Shown: positions 7,857-10,000 of the stretch, piece by piece
Layout of the letters: every line of letters begins with the position of its first letter
How positions within the stretch are numbered: position 1 is the first letter of the stretch
Source of the DNA: Acropora yongei
Taxonomy: Eukaryota; Cnidaria; Anthozoa; Scleractinia; Acroporidae
Assembly: GCA_014634225.1 (NCBI GenBank)
Contig: BLFN01000126.1
Span: 4,144,941-4,154,940 of the forward strand
Reading direction: 5' to 3'
Length of the DNA stretch: 10,000 nt
Translations under genes and position numbers: made by a program
The notes under the pieces: generated by a model
What the model was told of the DNA's origin: nothing
Seen by the model: the letters and a program-made list of their open reading frames with translations, nothing else
Databases searched by the model: none

Positions 7857-7876
7857 GACTCTCTGTCTACCAGGAT
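7857..7876 (+). repeat. Left terminal inverted repeat (20 bp, perfect)
   Basis: It is identical, in inverted orientation, to 9233-9252. Pairing extends one further base outward (A7856 with T9253), which leaves a one-base ambiguity about the true end. Confidence 0.8.
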
Positions 7877-8080
7877 GCTACGCGCGCACGGATGAGGTTT
7901 CGTATCATATGAAACCACCATTTTTTTCTTTCTATCGTTGTTGCTTTCGTTAAATCATTCAAAATCATACCCATCCATTAGGATTCATTCACAGTTAGCG
8001 TTTATAATTGTTAAGGGATTGTCGATCTTTTTTGGAAACAACTTTACATGCGAGTGAAACCTTGAAATACAAACTTCTTG

Positions 8081-8226
8081 CTATTCAGCCCTAAAGCCCA
8101 TGTAAACATTATCGGGGGAAGGTTACTGATTTCGAATCATTTTGACGGGACATGAAGGAATACTCTTCTGTTACCCTTGCCTAAATATCCATGCTCCCAC
8201 AAAATAAATTGCCTATATCCGGCTTT
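8081..8226 (-). pseudogene. Broken C-terminal half of the P2X7-like ballast domain
   Basis: Directly after the stop of the upstream gene the same frame continues as KAGYRQFILWEHGYLGKGNR, which matches the conserved YRQF-x-LW-x-HGYLG block of cnidarian P2X7-like ballast domains. After RRV (about 8163) a one-base shift is needed to reach IPSC and the rest of the family pattern. A further TAA at 8125-8123 lies before PSPDNVYMGFRAE, which ends at TAG (8083-8081). The domain is therefore recognisable to its end but broken three times: TGA at 8229-8227, a frameshift near 8161-8163, and TAA. A CGA to TGA transition could explain the first stop. Confidence 0.72.
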
Positions 8227-9182
8227 TCAAAAAATAGCTATTGAAAAATCTAGAGGCTCCACCTTGAGGTCGCACCGAGCACGAATCGCCAACTCAAGCA
8301 CATGGTCATCGATGCATAGGTTGTGAAAAAGTTCGTACAAAGTGATGCATTCTCTCCTCTGACAGCACTTGTTCTCATCCAGTTTAGGCATGTCTATGCA
8401 GTTTCCACAGATACACCAATTATTTCGGACGCTGTCAGGTTCTGGCTGTGGATCATCATTGTCGAGAAGCCTCCTAGTGTAATCGAGACTTCCACGGCCA
8501 TTGTCGAGTACTAGTACAAGTAGTCGTCTTTCTTGTCCCTCGTCAAGAGCTTCAACGAATTCCTGTATTTAAAAGAATTAACATTAGTTCATGAAGTATA
8601 CCACAATACATTAATCACAAATTGCACTGAAATATTTTTCTCATCTCGATTTCTCTGGCAGCACTTTCTATCCAGGGAACTTGTTGGTAATCATTCTCGG
8701 GAGACAACTATGTTATTCTACAGAAAAAGAGAATCAGCAGTTTTAGACTTCGACACTGCTCTGTTCATTTCAAGTCCTTCGCAAATCTGGAACGTGTGTT
8801 ATAATTTGTAAAATATTCTCTCACCTTGTTTGCACAGGCCTTGCTGGATGTTCCACACTTGCAGAGTGTAGGATCGCAGGACAGATTTGCTGTACGGCAG
8901 GGACAGCCACGTGCAGTTCCATTTTTTTGTTTTGTCTTGCAAGCTGATTTACATTTGCAGTATGTCCTGTTCAATTGTTCTTTTGCGGGGATGTGCGAAT
9001 CTTTGGTCTCGGCAGAGTCAAATCAAAAGAACGAATTAAATAAATTTCAAGGCGAAAACTTAACTTACCATGCTTCCATAGTTATTTATCCTCGGTTGTG
9101 GTTGTTCCTCAACTGACAACACTGAAATTTCAACGTGTGACACGTTCGTCTCGAGCCCTTCGGTTCCCACTTGATATGCCAT
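8227..9182 (-). CDS. CXC-domain plus truncated P2X7-like ballast-domain protein, three exons
   Basis: Exons are 9182-9069, 9007-8825 and 8562-8227, giving 38 + 61 + 111 = 210 residues. Splice sites are ATG|GTAAGT, GCCGAG|ACC (61-base intron), AAG|GTGAGA and AATACAG|GAA, all phase 0. The start has a good context (GTA ATG G). Residues 55-96 hold nine cysteines (CxC, x3, C, x11, CxC, x6, C, x4, CxC, x6, C), the pattern of EZH2/Tesmin-type CXC zinc domains, which usually bind DNA. Residues 148-171 read WCICGNC-x-x-MP and KCCQRREC, the zinc-binding cysteine cluster of the P2X7 cytoplasmic ballast domain. No membrane segment is seen, so it is not a channel. The protein ends at an in-frame TGA half way through the ballast domain; the rest lies decayed downstream. 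Role unknown; nuclear and DNA-associated is an inference from CXC. Confidence 0.62.
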
Positions 9183-9232
9183 TACTGAAAGCTCTTTCAA
9201 TGGGCCAAAACAAAAACAAACGTGCGCTTTGA

Positions 9233-9252
9233 ATCCTGGTAGACAGAGAGTC
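9233..9252 (-). repeat. Right terminal inverted repeat (20 bp, perfect)
   Basis: This is the reverse complement of 7857-7876. It lies about 50 bases upstream of the start codon of the enclosed gene, so it would fall in its promoter or 5' UTR. Confidence 0.8.
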
Positions 9253-9256
9253 TAAA
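9253..9256. repeat. Putative target-site duplication TAAA, right copy
   Basis: It matches 7853-7856 directly outside the opposite inverted repeat. Confidence 0.5.
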
Positions 9257-9871
9257 TGCAATTCAAGGTGCTATAAATCAATGGGCAAAGATTCTGTATG
9301 TTAGGTAGTTTTACGATTCGTTCACCATTTGAAACACTACTTTAGTATGTCTCGAATACTGTATTGAGATAAAAAATACAGAACAATATGGTGTGGCGGC
9401 TAGTATCACCGACCAGCGTTCGAAGAGAAAACATTGGTTTGGTTGACTGGTGCTCAAAATGCATGATTCCAGTACAAGTAATTGGGTGGGGTGCAATTCC
9501 TTGGCATATGTTACCATAAAGTGTTGTTTGGGGTTAAAAGAAGGACATGGTTATGATTTTAATTGCTTTTTGTTGCCTCCTAAAAGAGCCGTTTTTTTAG
9601 TGTGCTCAGTGGTGCAAAGTGTTTACTGGACAGGAGTTGGTCCATACACTGTTGAACACGACTTCAGCAGCTGCCTCGTTGTCTTTTGTCCGGCTGAGGA
9701 AGAAAATAAACACAATATTGTAAGAATTTTTTCCCAAAATAGGTAAGGTTGTTTGAGCAATAAACAGTAAGATCTATTCAGTCCATTACATGCACTTGCG
9801 AGATCTTTGCCAATTTCAGCCCTAGCTGTAGAGCAGGATAATTGTCATATGAACCTACAGTCTTTACGTAC
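9257..9871. other. Stretch without a supported gene
   Basis: A plus-strand frame at 9450-9746 (98 codons) and a minus-strand frame at 9311-9517 are open, but show no domain and no clear splice framing. The 3' continuation of the MULE fragment would lie here on the minus strand, yet I cannot align it. Confidence 0.3.
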
Positions 9872-10000
9872 CTTTCTCGAAACTGTTTTAGTCCAGTGAA
9901 AGATTCATCCCCTAATTTCCACTTCTGGTAGAAGAGATCGTAATGCCCCCCACAGCCCCACCTCGAAGTCCACAGTGACCTGTTCAACGGCTATAGTATC
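9872..10000 (-). pseudogene. MULE-type transposase fragment, broken, runs off the window
   Basis: Read from the right edge on the minus strand, the frame gives VDFEVGLWGALRSLLPEVEI, then RG, a TGA stop, and FHWTKTVSRK. The family pattern is DFE-x-x-LW, then G-C-x-FH-x-TQ-x-x-x-RK, the middle of the MULE/Mutator-like DDE transposase domain with its second catalytic Asp (the D of DFE) and the C-x2-H pair. Here the Cys codon is replaced by TGA (9907-9905). A donor-like AAAG|GTACGT follows directly (the GT is 9871-9870), so the homology may end at an exon edge; if not, the rest is lost. The N-terminal part lies outside the window. Confidence 0.65.

Larger units (their letters stand above)
7857..9252 (-). 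mobile_element. TIR-bounded element carrying a CXC-P2X7 ballast gene
   Basis: A perfect 20-bp sequence, GACTCTCTGTCTACCAGGAT, stands at 7857-7876. Its reverse complement stands at 9233-9252. A second short match (CGCACG) follows a few bases inside each end. The flanks carry TAAA on both sides. The 1,396 bp between them contain one spliced minus-strand gene and its decayed 3' extension, and nothing that looks like a transposase. This fits a non-autonomous DNA transposon that captured or evolved a cellular domain gene. The superfamily is unknown: the ends match none I can name with confidence. The alternative is two unrelated short repeats in inverted orientation around an ordinary gene. Confidence 0.6.

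Noticed and set aside
8323..8514. Plus-strand open frame of 63 codons
   Set aside because: It is the antisense shadow of the ballast-domain exon at 8562-8227.
8826..9116. Plus-strand open frame over the CXC exon
   Set aside because: It is the antisense shadow of the cysteine-rich minus-strand exon 2, which has clear domain and splice evidence.
8227..9182. A P2X7 receptor channel gene
   Set aside because: Only the cytoplasmic ballast-type domain is present. There are no transmembrane or extracellular P2X segments, and a CXC domain replaces them.
9778..9987. Minus-strand open frame of 69 codons
   Set aside because: It is a frame-shifted reading of the MULE fragment; the correct frame is recognised by DFEVGLW and FHWTK.
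1..10000. CRISPR array or bacterial defence system
   Set aside because: There are no regularly spaced identical repeats with unique spacers and no bacterial gene organisation; the splice sites and repeat types are eukaryotic.

Overview
The window looks like a piece of a AT-rich, repeat-dense animal nuclear genome. A cnidarian, perhaps a stony coral, is the best guess. That guess is inferred from a P2X7-type 'ballast' cysteine domain in a short intron-containing gene, CCCTAA-type telomere-like repeats, tRNA-derived SINE sequence, and degraded piggyBac-like and MULE-like transposon pieces. There is no bacterial layout: no operons or ribosome-binding sites, but GT-AG introns with plausible splice sites. 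No complete conventional host gene can be defended.

Left part (1-3150): a diverged direct repeat (2-185) precedes an approximately 770 bp element with 28-bp terminal inverted repeats (224-994). Non-coding AT-rich DNA follows, then a minus-strand tRNA-derived SINE head (about 2612-2768) and a small degenerate telomere-like block (3110-3147). An uncharacterised open frame lies on the minus strand at 3125-3502.

Middle part (3500-6180): low-complexity DNA leads to a TATGG/CCATA-rich satellite-like block (about 3948-4352) with two 70-bp copies at 110-bp spacing. From 4750 to 5990 there are candidate exons on both strands with conflicting readings. One is a plus-strand two-exon membrane-protein model; the others are minus-strand exons that I cannot assemble.

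Right part (6180-10000): a piggyBac-type element with TTAA/CCCTTTCAC-like ends (6381-7424) carries only a decayed N-terminal transposase piece. After a small ORF and a hairpin cluster (7670-7745) comes the most interesting object, a 1,396 bp segment (7857-9252). It is bounded by perfect 20-bp inverted repeats and flanked by TAAA on each side. It holds a three-exon minus-strand gene that joins a nine-cysteine CXC domain to the first half of a P2X7-like ballast domain. All three exons join in phase 0 to give 210 residues. The second half of the ballast domain lies directly downstream but is broken by an in-frame stop, a frameshift and a second stop. The window ends in a broken MULE transposase fragment (9872-10000, minus) that runs off the edge.
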